Shown here: one piece after another, positions 22,546 through 33,760 of the stretch
Numbering within the stretch: position 1 is the first letter of the stretch
How the letters are laid out: each line of letters starts with the position of its first letter
Assembly (NCBI GenBank): GCA_003971905.1
Contig: RSEE01000014.1
Location: 248,001-312,000, forward strand
DNA length: 64,000 bases
Reading direction: 5' to 3'
DNA from: Moniliella sp. 'wahieum'
Taxonomy: Eukaryota; Basidiomycota; Moniliellomycetes; Moniliellales; Moniliellaceae
Notes under the pieces: generated by a model
Database searches by the model: none
The model's input: only the letters and a program-made list of their open reading frames with translations
What the model was told of the DNA's origin: nothing
Translations under genes and position numbers: made by a program

Positions 22546-23230
22546 CTTGGACTGCAGATCCCATCGACGTCAGTATCTCCCACCCCTGTAAGCGGCATCC
22601 AAAGTGATCTGCTTGGCCCAGGAAAGGCGCATGACGCCCGCCTGGACGAGCTAGACCACACCGAGATAGACCTCACTCTCAGGACCACGGTACTCACAAG
22701 GTGTCACAAAGTCGTCGGTGAGGACGAACAGGACGGCCGTGGGGCGATGTTTGGCTACGCCGGCTGCTTCAGGGGGCAACAGGGTTACAACAAGGCATCG
22801 GGTACACTGGCGAGGTGCACATTCGCCGCAGCACATGGCGCAGACAATTATGCAACTGGCGCCATGCTACACAAAAGTTTATTTTACACTAGGGTTATAT
22901 CTTCTTAGCAGCAACCCTACCTTCTCGCCTCGGCGTCTCCTGGCAGCAGCCCAAACGTCTGTCAGCAGCACCATCGAGTGTCACTCCAAGTAGCAAGGTG
23001 AGCTTCCCCTCCCAGAGGAGTTTGCGTCCGGTTGGCCCCTGGCGTGACCTTCCCGCGGCTTCTGGCTTCACTTCGAAACGCCTGGACCGCTCGTGCTGTC
23101 GCCCTGATCTGTTGCGACCCATGGACGTCGCGTTGCCGTGTCCACTGGGCCTGTAGGCGCTGGGGCCTGGGCTACTGCGCATGCAAGTGCTCGAAGCAAT
23201 TTTCTGACCTACTTGAACCTCCCAGACAAA
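22546..23230. promoter_or_regulatory. shared divergent promoter of RPL30 and RPL37
   Basis: About 685 bases separate two ribosomal protein genes transcribed away from each other. TAGGGTTA (22890-22897) and AACCCTA (22913-22919) form an inverted pair 23 bases apart near the middle. The known fungal factor Tbf1 recognises this type of sequence and controls ribosomal protein genes in several yeasts. A 5'-UTR intron for RPL37 is possible (CCCAG just before its ATG). Confidence 0.5.
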
Positions 23231-23494
23231 ATGACGCGCGGTACTACTTCCTTCGGTCTGCGCCACATCAAGGCGCACACTCTGTGCGCCGGTGCGGCAA
23301 GCGCTCGTTCCACAAGCAGCACAAGGAGTGCGCTTCGTGCGGCTACCCCTCGGCCAAGACCCGCTCCTACCAGTGGGGCCAGAAGGCCATCCGGAGGCGT
23401 ACGACCGGCACGGGCCGTATGCGCTACCTGAAGACGGTCCCCCGCAAGGCCAAGAACGGATTCCGCACCGGTGCCCCCAAGGCTGCTCGACCTA
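23231..23494 (+). CDS. RPL37: 60S ribosomal protein L37 (eL37)
   Basis: Zinc-ribbon protein of the large subunit. It starts [19 protein letters not shown] at the ATG 23231, then [19 protein letters not shown], where the four zinc cysteines (CxxC and CxxC) are all present, then [35 protein letters not shown] and [13 protein letters not shown]. One extra base near 23285, just after the first cysteine codon, shifts the frame. The conserved part ends near 23494 but no stop follows at once in that frame, so a second small error near the end is likely and the exact 3' end is uncertain. Family length is about 88-95 residues, which fits. Confidence 0.9.
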
Positions 23495-24332
23495 ATCCCC
23501 TCGGGCAGGCAGTGGCAATGTTATGGCGTTGGCTAGTCCCTTGTCTTCTATGTGAGATGTGGGTACTGAAGCTTGTCTGTCCCTTTTCCCCAAAGAGGGA
23601 CGGTTCACGTCGTATTGCCCTTTGTTCCTCGTCCACCTCATGTGGATATCCCGATTGAAAACATCCCGCTGGCCCAGCAGCGCTTTGCAGCCGTTTTGCT
23701 TCGCTGTGGTTACGCTCCTATGCTCTTCCCAATCGTGGACGCACATTGGCCAGATGCATGATGCATGCCATCCTTTCCCCCATCTCTGTCCTTGTTAGCT
23801 TCTCTGAGATAGGAAGGTCCTTCATAACTCCTTGGTCGCCGGCAGTTTGTAGATCCAGGTTCGGATGAATGCTGCTGTAGACTAGAGACTTTCGTCAGCA
23901 ACTCACCCTGCCTACAGACAGCAAATGTATGTATTAGCACCATCAGCTGTACTTCAAACCCCAAAGGAACTAGACCCCAGTTGAGAGCAGGACCCAATTA
24001 TTATATGGCGGTCTCAGTCGGCTAATACTGTTCCCAAGTAGCAGTCTGCAGCAGCCTTCAGCACAAAGGGGTTCCAAACATGCTGATGTAGTAGGTTTAT
24101 CAGATTCAAACATCAATGTCATTGGAAAGAGAATGTTACTGCTGTGGGCCATGACTCGTAAGCGACCCGTAGCGATGAAGGCTTAGAAGCAGGTGTGGCT
24201 AAAGTCCGTTCTTCTGAGATGGGTGAAAGGGTGCAACGAAAACCTGGCTGGCAAAAGAAAGTAGTTGGGCAGAACCCGTTTACCAACTCCAGGAGAAGAA
24301 GAGAAAGAGCAACAAAGAAACCAGCTGGTCTA
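23495..24332. other. convergent intergenic region
   Basis: No gene seen. Contains GATGCAT repeated at 23753-23769 (7-bp unit). Confidence 0.45.
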
Positions 24333-25130
24333 TTAGTTGAGCAGCTTGGGGTTGTGGAACCAGAGAGCATGCTGCATGTACTGCCCCGACGTGTACGTCT
24401 CGACGCCCGTCCTCAGCATCGTCTTTGTAAAGTGCATGTTCGGTGGTTGAGCTTACTGGGCCACTGACCGCTTCGCCTTGGAAGGAAAAGCGAACAATTC
24501 CTTGCTTAAAGTCAGCCCGCCACAGCTGGTCAGCCAGCTGGGTAACATTGTCCTTGGCACAGTACTCCCACGTAACATAGTGGTACCCTGTCTTGGGGGC
24601 AGCGGCAACCGCGGGAGCAGCAAGGCACAAGCCCGAGAGGGTACCGTTGTTGGTCAAGGACTGCAGCTGGCCCCAAAGGTGTTGCCGAAAGGCTTGGTTC
24701 CAATCGCCCCGCCAACAGTCACGTTCAGCTCTGGGGCCTGGGACGCAGAGAACTCAAACAAGCCATCGCTGTACTGGCTAGGGCTGTTCTACAATCAAAA
24801 TAACGGGTGCGAGCAAGTTAGTTGTATGTGCATGGAAGGACCGCATGAGCTAAAGCGAGAGGGCGGGGGGGGGGGGGGTAACGGAGGAGAACGACATACA
24901 GCTGTGTTGCCTACGGTGAGGTGACCACCGTGAGTGCCACTTCCAAAGATAACGGATGTGTTTTGGCTGGTGCTTGGGTCTTCGGTGCCCCACACCAGCT
25001 TTCCCGTAAACTCAGGCTTGGATCCGATGGGCGAAGAGCGGGAGACAGCGGGAGCGGGAGCAGCAGTCGCGCTGGACGCAGTCAAGGCGAGCAGAGCAAA
25101 AGACGCGAGGGAGGGAGCCAATGCGAGCAT
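24333..25130 (-). CDS. secreted protein, unrecognised
   Basis: The N-terminus MLALAPSLASFALLALTASS followed by ATAAPAP is a clear signal peptide with an Ala-x-Ala cleavage site. The mature part has FTGKLVWGTEDPSTS, VIFGSGTHGGHLT, then after an intron (about 24787-24915; a run of 13 G on the plus strand lies inside it) SPSQYSDGLFEFSASQAPEL, NVTVGGAIGTKPFGN, TNNGTLSGLCLAAP, YHYVTWEYCAKDNVTQLADQ and a C-terminus TSGQYMQHALWFHNPKLLN. N-glycosylation sites (NVT, NGT) and at least two cysteines are present. The frame changes about twice (near 24680 and 24440). A TATA box lies 110 bases upstream. It looks like a small fungal extracellular protein of unknown role. Confidence 0.6.
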
Positions 25131-25237
25131 GATGTTGAAGGCGCTGATGGGGGGGCTGAGCGTAGTAAACGATGTGGGGGAGGAGAGTGCTTGCGAGGTG
25201 GGATGAGGTAGTCGGAGAGCCGGGAAGGGGCACGACT

Positions 25238-25245
25238 TATATACT
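25238..25245 (-). promoter_or_regulatory. TATA box of the secreted-protein gene
   Basis: GTATATAA on the minus strand, about 110 bases upstream of the signal-peptide ATG. Confidence 0.5.
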
Positions 25246-25280
25246 TTTCTGACGCCGCGGTGCGGGTCGAACAGCGCCAC

Positions 25281-27130
25281 CCAGAGCAGGAGGTGTGGAG
25301 ATGGAGACCCAAGAGGGTGGGCCGGACAGGGCTGAGCCTCAGCGCTGATCGACGATCATCCAACCTCATTCAGATCCTCGGTGTTCGCACTCACAAGCTG
25401 GTCGCGGAGCCCCGGCAACCAAGTGTTCGACGGAAGGGACGCAGAAGAACATTCCGATTAATAACGAGCAACTAGTACCGCGCGAGTAACTCAAGTAACG
25501 CGCAGGCGGTGCACCAGAGAAGTCCGGAGGGGCGCCAACTCGCGCCAACTATGTGGCAGGTGCGTTGCCCGGAGCCATCGGCGGTGGCGTGGGCACGCGG
25601 TCGACCCTGCGCGCGCCCACGGCCTCCATCGACCACATCATACATCATGCATCATCGACATCAATCATTAATCATCGCACACACCCTGAGCACGAGGACC
25701 GGACGGACGGGAGAGGCTCGCGAGCTAGTTAGCAGGCGGCGTGTGGCGTTCTGCGCGGGCTGTCGGTGGCTAGGAGCCGCGTGATCGCGTGATCGAGTGA
25801 TCCATCGGAACTCAGCGTACGAGACCCTCTCCATCGTCAATCATTAATCAGCGCGCTCAGCCCCCCATTTTCCGATTACTCCGTCCGGCGGCAGTCCATC
25901 TACACTAGTGATAGCTCTCTGCTCCACATTTCGCCGTAATAACGACCACCGGCATTTCCCCGTATGCTAATAGAGTAGTGCGGCTTGGGAGGACTCGCGA
26001 TCCAATGGATCAGCTACAAAGCATCACAGACTTCAGACGAGGCGTCGTGAAGGCAACGGGTAAGCCGCAAGTCTTTTCAAGTAACGTCTGAATAAGGGAA
26101 GGAGGAAGGAGAGAGAGGAGGGAGATGGGGCGAGCAGGGGGCGCATAGCCTGGGAGCGGAACTCTTTCGCCCGGTTAGGCGAGCGTCGCCGATCAATTGA
26201 GGGCCGTGCAGGGGAACCCTACTACCCTCCAACACCATAGCCTCAAAGCGCGTACAGTAAAACAACCGTGAAAAGTTATTCTACTCCGGCACGGACGGTG
26301 TGGTGTGGGTGGCGTTAAACGTTAATTCCACTAAGTAACGGAAGCTACACTATAGTGGAGAACCACCGGGGGGGGCTGCCAGGCTCGTCCGCCCTACTCT
26401 GAATGCCCCCCCGTTCTCGAATTTCACTAATAGCGTTTGGGGGCATAATTCACTTCACTGTGGTCCAGATGTGGGGCCTCTTCTCGGCCAAAGTATGATT
26501 GACGTCCCGTGGCAGTATACCCAAATTGTTATTACTGCTTCTTCCTGACCACCACAAGAACACCGTCCCACACTGGGTGGCTTGACCACTTTTATTCCCA
26601 ACACAACTTCTCCTGGTATTGAAGGTACCCTTCTGGAAAACTTAATTGGCGCCGGAACTCCATCCACCCCACACTCTAACACACCCTCTTGAACGTTGAA
26701 CGTTGAACATCCACCAATCCTCCCCCCCTTCTCCCCAAAGCACAGCCATTGACGCTGATGTTCATCTGTGATCCCCGGAAGAACTCTCTCTATGTGAATA
26801 TTGATCGATCATCGATTATCGTTCATACGACATATCTTCAACAAAAGTTCACCTGTCCCTCGCGCAAAGAGGGCCACAGAGAGTGGACAAATGCAGAGAG
26901 AGGACTGTTGAAGAAACTTCGAACCCCCATACCTGAATCTGAAACCCTTTTCACCCAAAGGTCTATCCACCATATATAATGCGGTCCTGGAAATGAAATG
27001 GAGATGGATTGGACCGTCACGCGTCATTTGGCTCTGGCCTCAATGGCGTGAAGGACGAAAATCAAAGGGGAAAAAAGGTGGTGATCCTAGACATGGCAAG
27101 GAAGAAAGCAGGGGAGTTTGGACAAGAAAG
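25281..27130. other. long intergenic region
   Basis: No supported gene. Short repeats only: AATCATT/AATCATC doublets near 25668 and 25837, GCGTGATC twice near 25781, and TTGAACG twice plus TTGAACA at 26689-26709. Confidence 0.45.
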
Positions 27131-27534
27131 TTACTGCAATCCAGCATCTTTGAAGGCTTGGTCCTCGGCTGACGCTTGGCCTTCTCCTTGTCGACAAGTC
27201 GAGGCCCTTGGTCTCGACCACGCGGGTGAGGCCAGCCGACACGAGACCAGCTAGGATCTGCTTAGCCTGGGCGTGGTCGGTAGGCTCGCCGTTTTTGGCC
27301 TTGTGTTCGTTGTAGGCCTTGAGCGCCTCGTAGCCAACGGCACCACCAAGCACCTGGTGCCTACGGGGCAGTGAAGTGGAGGTAACACGGGTCAGGGGAT
27401 TCAAGTAAAGACTCGTTACGATACTATGGTGCCCCGAGAGGTATCGGGGAAAAGATGGGAGACGCACGAAAGCTTGGACTTGTGGGCCTCGGAGCCGTCG
27501 TACTCCTGGACATGTTGTAGTTGTCCAGACTCAT
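27131..27534 (-). CDS. CipC-like protein (DUF3759)
   Basis: Small soluble protein of the concanamycin-induced CipC family, widespread in fungi and often stress- or hypha-associated; its biochemical role is unknown. Exon 1 (27468-27534) ends VQEYDGSEAHKSKLS. A GTGCGT...CGTAG intron (27361-27467) splits the serine codon exactly, and exon 2 continues HQVLGGAVGYEALKAYNEHK, GEPTDHAQAKQILAGLVSAG, RVVETKGLD, then DKEKAKRQ and FKDAGLQ before the stop TAA at 27131-27133. Two or three single-base changes (near 27520, 27195 and 27170) are needed to read it through. Start chosen at the nearest upstream ATG (27534). A strong TATA run lies about 125 bases upstream. Confidence 0.8.
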
Positions 27535-27657
27535 ATGGTATCGAGGGAGGAAGTAGAGGTGGCGGGAGGTTGTCAGTAGAAGGGGGGTGGAAAGTAGGCG
27601 CAGAGGGATTTTGTTGGTGGGGAAAGAGAAAAGGGGGAATACGGCAGAGAGAGGCAG

Positions 27658-27666
27658 TATATATAT
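27658..27666 (-). promoter_or_regulatory. TATA box of the CipC-like gene
   Basis: ATATATATA palindromic run 124-132 bases upstream of the ATG, fitting an inducible, TATA-containing fungal promoter. Confidence 0.5.
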
Positions 27667-27699
27667 GTTCTGTGATGCATGTGAGTACTATACTGTAGT

Positions 27700-28935
27700 A
27701 CTACTATTAGTATATAGCGCATCATCTATGGTTCCATGGAGCCTATACTCATAGAGCCTATACTGGTGGAGAGCCAGTATAGGCCACAGGCCTCATCCAG
27801 AATAAAGAAAACGCACAGACCCCTCGAGTGGGTGCGGCCATATCCTTGGGACCCTAATCGCTCCGGAGGTCCTATGAGATCCGTCTACCACACAGCAAAA
27901 GAAGCTTATCACTGCAAAACGCCGAGAGTTTTGGTATACAGTTTCATTGCCAGGGGCACAGATCGTCTCCTGACTCCAGTGTTCTGGCTATTACCGGTTA
28001 CCGGTTACCCCCTACGACCCGGTGGAGAGGGCACACTCACAGCATGCTCACAGAGAAGAGGATATACACTCACAAGATGCCCGACGACCCCACCTATTAT
28101 ATACTAGCACTGTGTGTGTCCCCGCCACACACACGCAATGAGGTGTGGGTGGAGAACACACCACAACTCGTATAGTACGTAGACATATTCGCCTTTGAAC
28201 CGGTGATCAGATCGATTAGAGTTGGTGTTGGCCCCTGCCCTAGCTGCTCCACGCGTGTCTTCTCTCATTCTCTCTCCAGGGACAACTATGAACGGAGGGT
28301 GGGGTGTCCCCGCAACAGCTGGTACGGCGCCTGTGTCATACCGCGATGTTTGCATGTGTTGGTTTGAAAACGTCCTGTTGGACTGTCCCCGTGCGGGGTC
28401 TGCTGCGCCACACTTGGCATGGCGCAGATACACACCCTACTTGGGGCGCAACTGGTGGACTTCCATATGTATTGTCTACAGCCATCCCCCGCTCAATGGA
28501 TCCACACCTTTATACCCTCAATCGCGTGGGGTGTATAGGTGTTGTGAGCCAGTTGCTTGTATATAGCTTTGCTGTGTCACAGTACACGCGGCTGTGTCTT
28601 TACGGCACTTTTTGGGGCGGGTAAAAGCGCACCACTTTGGGTTCCGAAGACGTGTTCTCGGATGCGGCCATTGTTGTCCTTTTGTTGTAGCGGCAGCAGG
28701 GATGAATGATGAGCGCTGAGCCATCGGGTGGCGCGTGCTTTAGCCAATGTCTCTTCAGTTCCTCCTCAGGTCTGGGAGTTCTGTTTTCTCTCTCCTGTTT
28801 TCCTTGTTCCGCAGCTTATAGCCCCTGGTGACGACTCGCTACTTTTGATGTTCCTCTGTAGGCGTTGCTTTTTGGCTTAGACCACACCACCACCAGTGCG
28901 ATTGCATCACCCTCGATGACCATCCGGACTCCAGG
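27700..28935. other. intergenic, no gene seen
   Basis: Contains short inverted and direct repeats around CCTATACT (27740-27790) and TTACCGG twice plus TTACCCC at 27991-28011. No coding frame is convincing. Confidence 0.45.
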
Positions 28936-29394
28936 CCTCATCATGCGCTCTTTCGGACACCGCCAAAATTGTCATCAGAAGGTTGGACGGTAAGGTGCTC
29001 TGGAAGTTTATTACGTTTCTCCACAATGAAGGCCGCCAGACCTCCATGGGTACGGGAGACATTCCAGGTTTCCTCCACCTTGAAGCGCCGACGCAACGCA
29101 CTTGGGCAAAAACAGGGCTTTGAGGCGCGGAAAGCGGCCAGAGGTTTTGTGGCCCTCGAAAGACATTCCTGCGGCTCGTCCAGATAGGGGGCGGTGGTGT
29201 CCTTTTTGCCCAAGGTGCCAGAGGGGCAGCGCTGAGCCATCCTCGGCGTCGACGGGCAAAAGGATATTCATCTCTGCACACCAAGAAGTCCATACCATTA
29301 CAATCATTATTTTCGCGTGTACTGACAAATTGCCAGGATCAGTGCGATGACTGACATTGCCACACTCGTCAATGGCGCAGGTGGGTGTGGCCAC
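28936..29394 (-). CDS. possible small protein, unrecognised
   Basis: From an ATG at 29394 the frame gives MATPTCAIDECGNVSHR. A GTCAGT...GTGCAG intron (about 29280-29330) may follow. Then PYLDEPQECLSRATKPLAAF, LRRRFKVEETWNVSRTHGG, LAAFIVEKRNKLPEHLTVQP and a C-terminus DDNFGGVRKSA lie in one frame ending near 28941. Composition is protein-like without low complexity. No family recognised, and a chance frame cannot be excluded. Confidence 0.3.
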
Positions 29395-30080
29395 CAGAAG
29401 AAGTTTTCTTCAAGGCAACAGGGGTGACAGTCGAGGGGCTTCATATCCGTTGCGGGTTAAGAGTGTACACCTCCTGTCACTCCAGTGTGGTTTGAGAATT
29501 ATGAGATGCTGCAAGTAGAACGATTGTTTGGAGGCTGCTATAGTATGGCCGTGAGAGAGCTAGGATGCGCACGATGGCCAGAGAAGGCTGCCAGAGTATA
29601 AATACTAAAGAGGTTAGATACGAGACGGAGGGGGGAGCAGCATGAGAGAGAAGGCATGATACAAAAAGTATTGCAGTTATCACCTTCTGTTGCTGCCAAA
29701 GCGCATTTCCATCTCTACACCTTCCCTCCACGTGGTTCTGGCAAACCAGCATGGCCAGCCATACAGACCAATCTGAACACGGGCAGTGTGCATCTCCACA
29801 CATGCAAAATGCGTCGAAAATTGAAGGTCCTCGCCCTGTGCTCGATGTCCATTTGGGCGTGGAAGAGTAAGATAATCCCAAGATCAAATTTCAAAGTTAC
29901 AATCCGAGCTTGGAATGAAATCTGGAACACGTGTCTCTGTTCCTGAATTCCAATCTCGACTAGACCATGTGGAGTTCTGAGAGGCATGGTTTGCTTGCTG
30001 CCTTGGGTCTCTGCTCTTCCCTTGCTCCCTCCCTTCCTCCACCATTTCCTTCTATCGGCATCTGCCAAGCCCATCCTGAC
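29395..30080. other. upstream region of the phytoene desaturase gene
   Basis: No supported gene; a long minus-strand frame at 29477-29887 has no motif. Confidence 0.4.
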
Positions 30081-32226
30081 ATGTCCTCTTCCACCAACAC
30101 CCCTGGGAAGATCGAAGAGAAGGCCGATGGACCTGCCGCTGCATCCTCGGCCAGCACGGCCCAAGATACTTGATCCCCACCGCGCTCCTCCGACCCTCGT
30201 CGCGCAAGCGAATCGTGATCGTTGGCGCCGGACTGGGTGGCGTTTGTTTTGGCGGCGCGCCTGGCCGCGCTAGACAAGTATGATGTTTTGGTTCTGGAGA
30301 AGAACTCCAGCCCGGGTGTCGTCTGTCGTCCTACTCCAAAGGGGCTTTCGCTTCGAGAGTTGGTGGCTCTGGCGCCCTAGTTTTGCCCCCAAGTGATCGA
30401 GGCGGCGTTTCGGGACCTGGGTGTTCGAGCCTGCGGATGTGCTCGACTGATCCCTTCAGGTCATCACGTGCATTCTGGTTTGGTGATGGTACCCGCTTTG
30501 CGTTGACGGACGACAAGGAAAAGCTTCGCGCCACGTTGGAATCGTTGGAGGGGAAAGAGGCAACGACCGTGCCTGGGCCCAGTACCAAGCCTTTCTCAAG
30601 GAAGGAAAAAGCAATTATGATTCGGTCACTGGCCTGGCCGACTTTGAGGACTGTTTCGCCCATGACGGCTGCCACGCCTCGTTTTTGGCCAGTGTTACCT
30701 GCGCATCGCTTCCTTCGCTCCTTCTCCACGTTCTACAGGCCGGGTGGCGTACGTATCCTCGTACCTGTGGCTCATACGAAAACTGACTTGCGCTTCTATC
30801 GACAGATCCTATTTCAAAAGCAAGTATGTGCGGCAAGCCTTGGCGACCATGTCGCTGTTTGATCTCGGACAATCCCCCTATTCGGCCCTGGGGACCTACA
30901 CATGTCCCCTATGGGGAGATGACCATGCGTGCTGTATCCGAGCGGGGGGGACGCAAGCGTGTGATTGATGCATTTGTCAAGCTAGCCATCGAAAAGGGTC
31001 CAAATTCCAGTACGATGCCAATGTCAGTGAGATTGTGCCCAACTTCAAGTTCCCCGGGCGCATGGTGGGCGTCAAATTGGCAACTGACGAGTTTGTGCCG
31101 GCGGATGCGATTGTGTCCAACGCGGACGCAGTATGGAGCTACGTTTCGTGAGTGGATCCCCGTCGATCTGAGTTGTCTGCACGTGGGTGCTAACCTGTTT
31201 TGTTTGTATTTTTTCGTTTCTAGGCTCCTCCCCAAGTCGCAAGCTACGGTGGGTATGCTGGATATGGTCATGGGTCCGTCTTCCATTACGTTTTTCTGGG
31301 GGTTGAGCAGCCCTCTTCCAGAGTTGACTGAAGCCCATACCGTTTTCCTCCCAGTCCCGAGCTGAAGGAGGCGTGGGACCATGTCCTGCGGGCGTTACCG
31401 ATGGCAATGGGGTGGATGGCCGCATGCCCCTATTTGTGGTGGACAAGCTACTGCGTTGGATCCCTCGGCTGCGCCCGAGGGTAAGGAGGCACTTGTCATT
31501 ACTATTCCCTGTGGCACGCTCCCGTCGGCCGGAAAGAAGGGGGTGGCCAATACGGGTAAGCACCTAGTTGAGATTCTCACGCTTCTTCGCGGGCTGGTCC
31601 TCAAGCGCCTGGAGGCCGAGCTGGGTCGACCGGACCTGGCGAACCTACTTGAGGTGGAGGATGTGCATTCGCCTGCCACATGGAGGACACGGTACAATGC
31701 GTGGCTGGGCAACACGCAAGGGTTGTTGCCCAACTGGTTTCAGTCGCTCTACTTTCGTACCCCCACTCAACACGATCACTACCGTAATGTGTTCTTCACC
31801 GGTGCCTCGGTCCAGCCGGGCAACATTCCTCCCGCCGTCGTTGCTGGTACGCGGCCGCTGTCGCACAAGATTGATTTGTTCCTCCAAGGCAGTGATGCGT
31901 CGTGGTACAAGGAGTACCTGACTATCCTGGTGCTCCTCACTTTGCTGGGCTTTGTCATTGCCTTTATTCTCAACTTGTTTCCTGACGAGGTGGATTACGA
32001 GGGCTTGGCCAAGGCAATTGCGTCGGACGAAGCCAAGTCCACATCCAAGTCATTGTCAAAGGCATCTGCCAGTGCATCCAAGCTTGCCTCTCGTGCTTCC
32101 GTTAGCGCCTCCAAGGCCGCCTCCCGTGCCTCGGTCAGTTCATCCAAAGCCGCTTATCGCGTCTCGATCAGTGCTGCCAAAGCTGCCTCTCGTGCCTTGG
32201 CCAGCGCTACCAAGGCGGCCAGCTAG
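30081..32226 (+). CDS. phytoene desaturase-like oxidoreductase with 11-mer tail
   Basis: FAD-dependent carotenoid desaturase of the CrtI/CarB/Al-1 family. After a Ser/Ala-rich start (ATG 30081) comes the dinucleotide-binding motif IVIVGAGLGG, then YDVLVLEKNSSPGG, GDGTRFALTDDKEKL, YVRQALATMSLFDLGQSPYS, FVPADAIVSNADAVWSY, GPSSITFFWGL, LVITIPCGTLP and the C-terminal FAD site YFRTPTQHDHYRNVFFTGAS...PPAVVAG, in family order. Introns: 30749-30805 and 31148-31223 (branch CTAAC). After the catalytic part there is one membrane segment (LTILVLLTLLGFVIAFILNL, about 31920-31980), then a 60-residue Ala/Ser/Lys tail of 11-residue repeats to the stop at 32224. Frame changes (at least five) occur in the first two thirds; the last 750 bases are open. 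The product could be phytoene, lycopene or another polyene; sequence alone does not tell. Confidence 0.82.
32044..32223 (+). repeat. coding 33-bp / 11-residue repeats, five units plus five residues
   Basis: The last 60 codons of the desaturase divide exactly into 11-residue units with consensus SKAASRASVSA: SKSLSKASASA, SKLASRASVSA, SKAASRASVSS, SKAAYRVSISA, AKAASRALASA, then TKAAS. Lys at unit position 2 and Lys or Arg at position 6 are constant except where the unit varies. Synonymous codons differ freely between units, so the protein pattern rather than the DNA is kept. Confidence 0.9.
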
Positions 32227-32580
32227 GTCGCAATCCTAACCAACTGCGCGGACGCAATGCAGCGCCGTGCGGTAACCAGCTATGTTATGTGCACGAGTTG
32301 AATTTAGACCGCCGATCCCAGACTCCATATAGTGGTTGCGCATGTAGTGAGATAGGATTTGATGTCAACAGAAAACCAATACGGGACTGGGAATATGCTG
32401 CATGCAACGGGGGAGGCGAGACCCGTGCGCGACGCGAGCCGAGTGGCCAGGTTCAGAGAAGAGCCAGCATTTTGTGAGAGAAGGCAAGATGAGGAGCAGG
32501 AGAGGGGAGGATACAGAAACCACTGCAAGACGATGGATGGATTAGGGGTATGAAGAACAAGGGGGGGAGGTCCGAGCGCC
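32227..32580. other. convergent intergenic region
   Basis: 3' regions of the desaturase and nucleolin genes; nothing else seen. Confidence 0.5.
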
Positions 32581-33760
32581 TTAGTCGTCAAACGTCATCT
32601 TCTTGCCCTCGCCGGGGGCTGCCGCGCCCGACCGGCGGGCCCAGCCATTGTCGCCGGAACGTCCGCCGCCACGGCCACCAAACCCACCACGTCCACCGCC
32701 ACGTCCACCACCACGTCCACCGCCACGGCCTCCGAACCCGCCACGGCCAGCACCACGGCCCCGACCGCCAAACCCGCCGCGACCGCCGCCGCCGTTGCCG
32801 CCGTCACGGTCACGGGGTGGGGCGTAGTCCAAGCGGATAGTGCGGCCCTTGATGTCAGCGCCGTTGAGCGCCGAGAGCGCTGCGGTGGCCTCGTCGACCG
32901 AACCAAACTCAACGTAAGCGAACCCCTTGGGCTTGCCAGTGTTCATGTCGGTAGGCAGGCGAATGCTAGAAACCGAGCCGTGCTCAGCAAACGCGTCCCG
33001 CAGGTCGCCCTCCTCGGCGGACCAGGACAGACCGCCGACAAAGAGGGTGGCAGAAGGGTCGGAGGCCGGCGGCGGTTGCCACGCTGCTCGCGAGGCTGGT
33101 TGGGGTCACGCGGAGCACGCTGGGTGGCAAAGTCGACGCGGATGGCACGGCCATCCACTTCGTGGCCCTGCATTGTCTCGACTGCCTTCTTGGCATCGGC
33201 CCGACTCGAATTCGACATAGCCAAAGCCACGAGAGCGGTGCGAGTCGCGGTCGGTCTGCACCCGGGCCGACTTGACAGTGCCCACGTCGGCAAAGATGCG
33301 AGCGAGCCAGTCGTCATCGATGTTCCACGACAGCTGACCGACAAAGATGTTAGCCGGCTCAGCCTCAGCCTCGGCCTCGGCCGAAGGGTTGGTAGCTGGC
33401 GAGTCGTCCTCGTTCACCTTGACCGCCTTGGAGCTGTTCTCCTCCTCAGCCTCGTCCTCAGCCTTGCGCTTCTTGGACTCGGGCTGGGAAGCAGACGCGT
33501 CCGACTCGGGGGTCTCGGCGTCGGAGGAGGCGTCCGAGGTGGTCTCGGCAGGGGAAGCAACCTTGGTCTCCTCCTCCGAGCGTCAGAAGCCTCCTTCTCC
33601 TCCGACTTGCTCTTCTTGCTCTTTTTGCTGGCCTTGGCTTCCTTGCTGGCGACCTTGTCCGCCTTCTTGTCCGCCTTCTTCTCGGCCTTCTTGGCAGCCT
33701 TCTTCAGGGCCTTGTCGTCCTGGACCTTGGTCTCGGTGCGGTAACGTCCTTCTTGCCCAT
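32581..33760 (-). CDS. NSR1: nucleolin-like protein (Nsr1/gar2)
   Basis: Nucleolar protein for rRNA processing and small-subunit assembly. The order is the family's: Lys/Ala-rich start (MGKKDVTATETK, KKAEKKADKKADKVASK), acidic Ser-rich stretch, a nuclear signal (ESKKRKAEDEAEEE), RRM1 with RNP2 IFVGQLSW and RNP1 RGFGYVEF, RRM2 with RNP1 KGFAYVEF and the strand RTIRLDYAPPRD, then a Gly/Arg-rich RGG tail (about 32615-32810) ending KKMTFDD. Start ATG at 33760. At least four frame changes (near 33580, 33215, 33060 and 32950) lie between intact domain pieces. The very regular GGRGGG coding repeats are a likely place for further sequence error. Confidence 0.88.

Noticed and set aside
23280-23300. 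An intron in RPL37 as the cause of the frame change
   Set aside because: The two frames meet between adjacent codons of conserved sequence with one extra base; there is no room or splice signal for an intron.
26250-26700. Solo LTR or other terminal repeat
   Set aside because: Some TG...CA-like ends can be imagined, but no matching copy or flanking duplication exists in the window.
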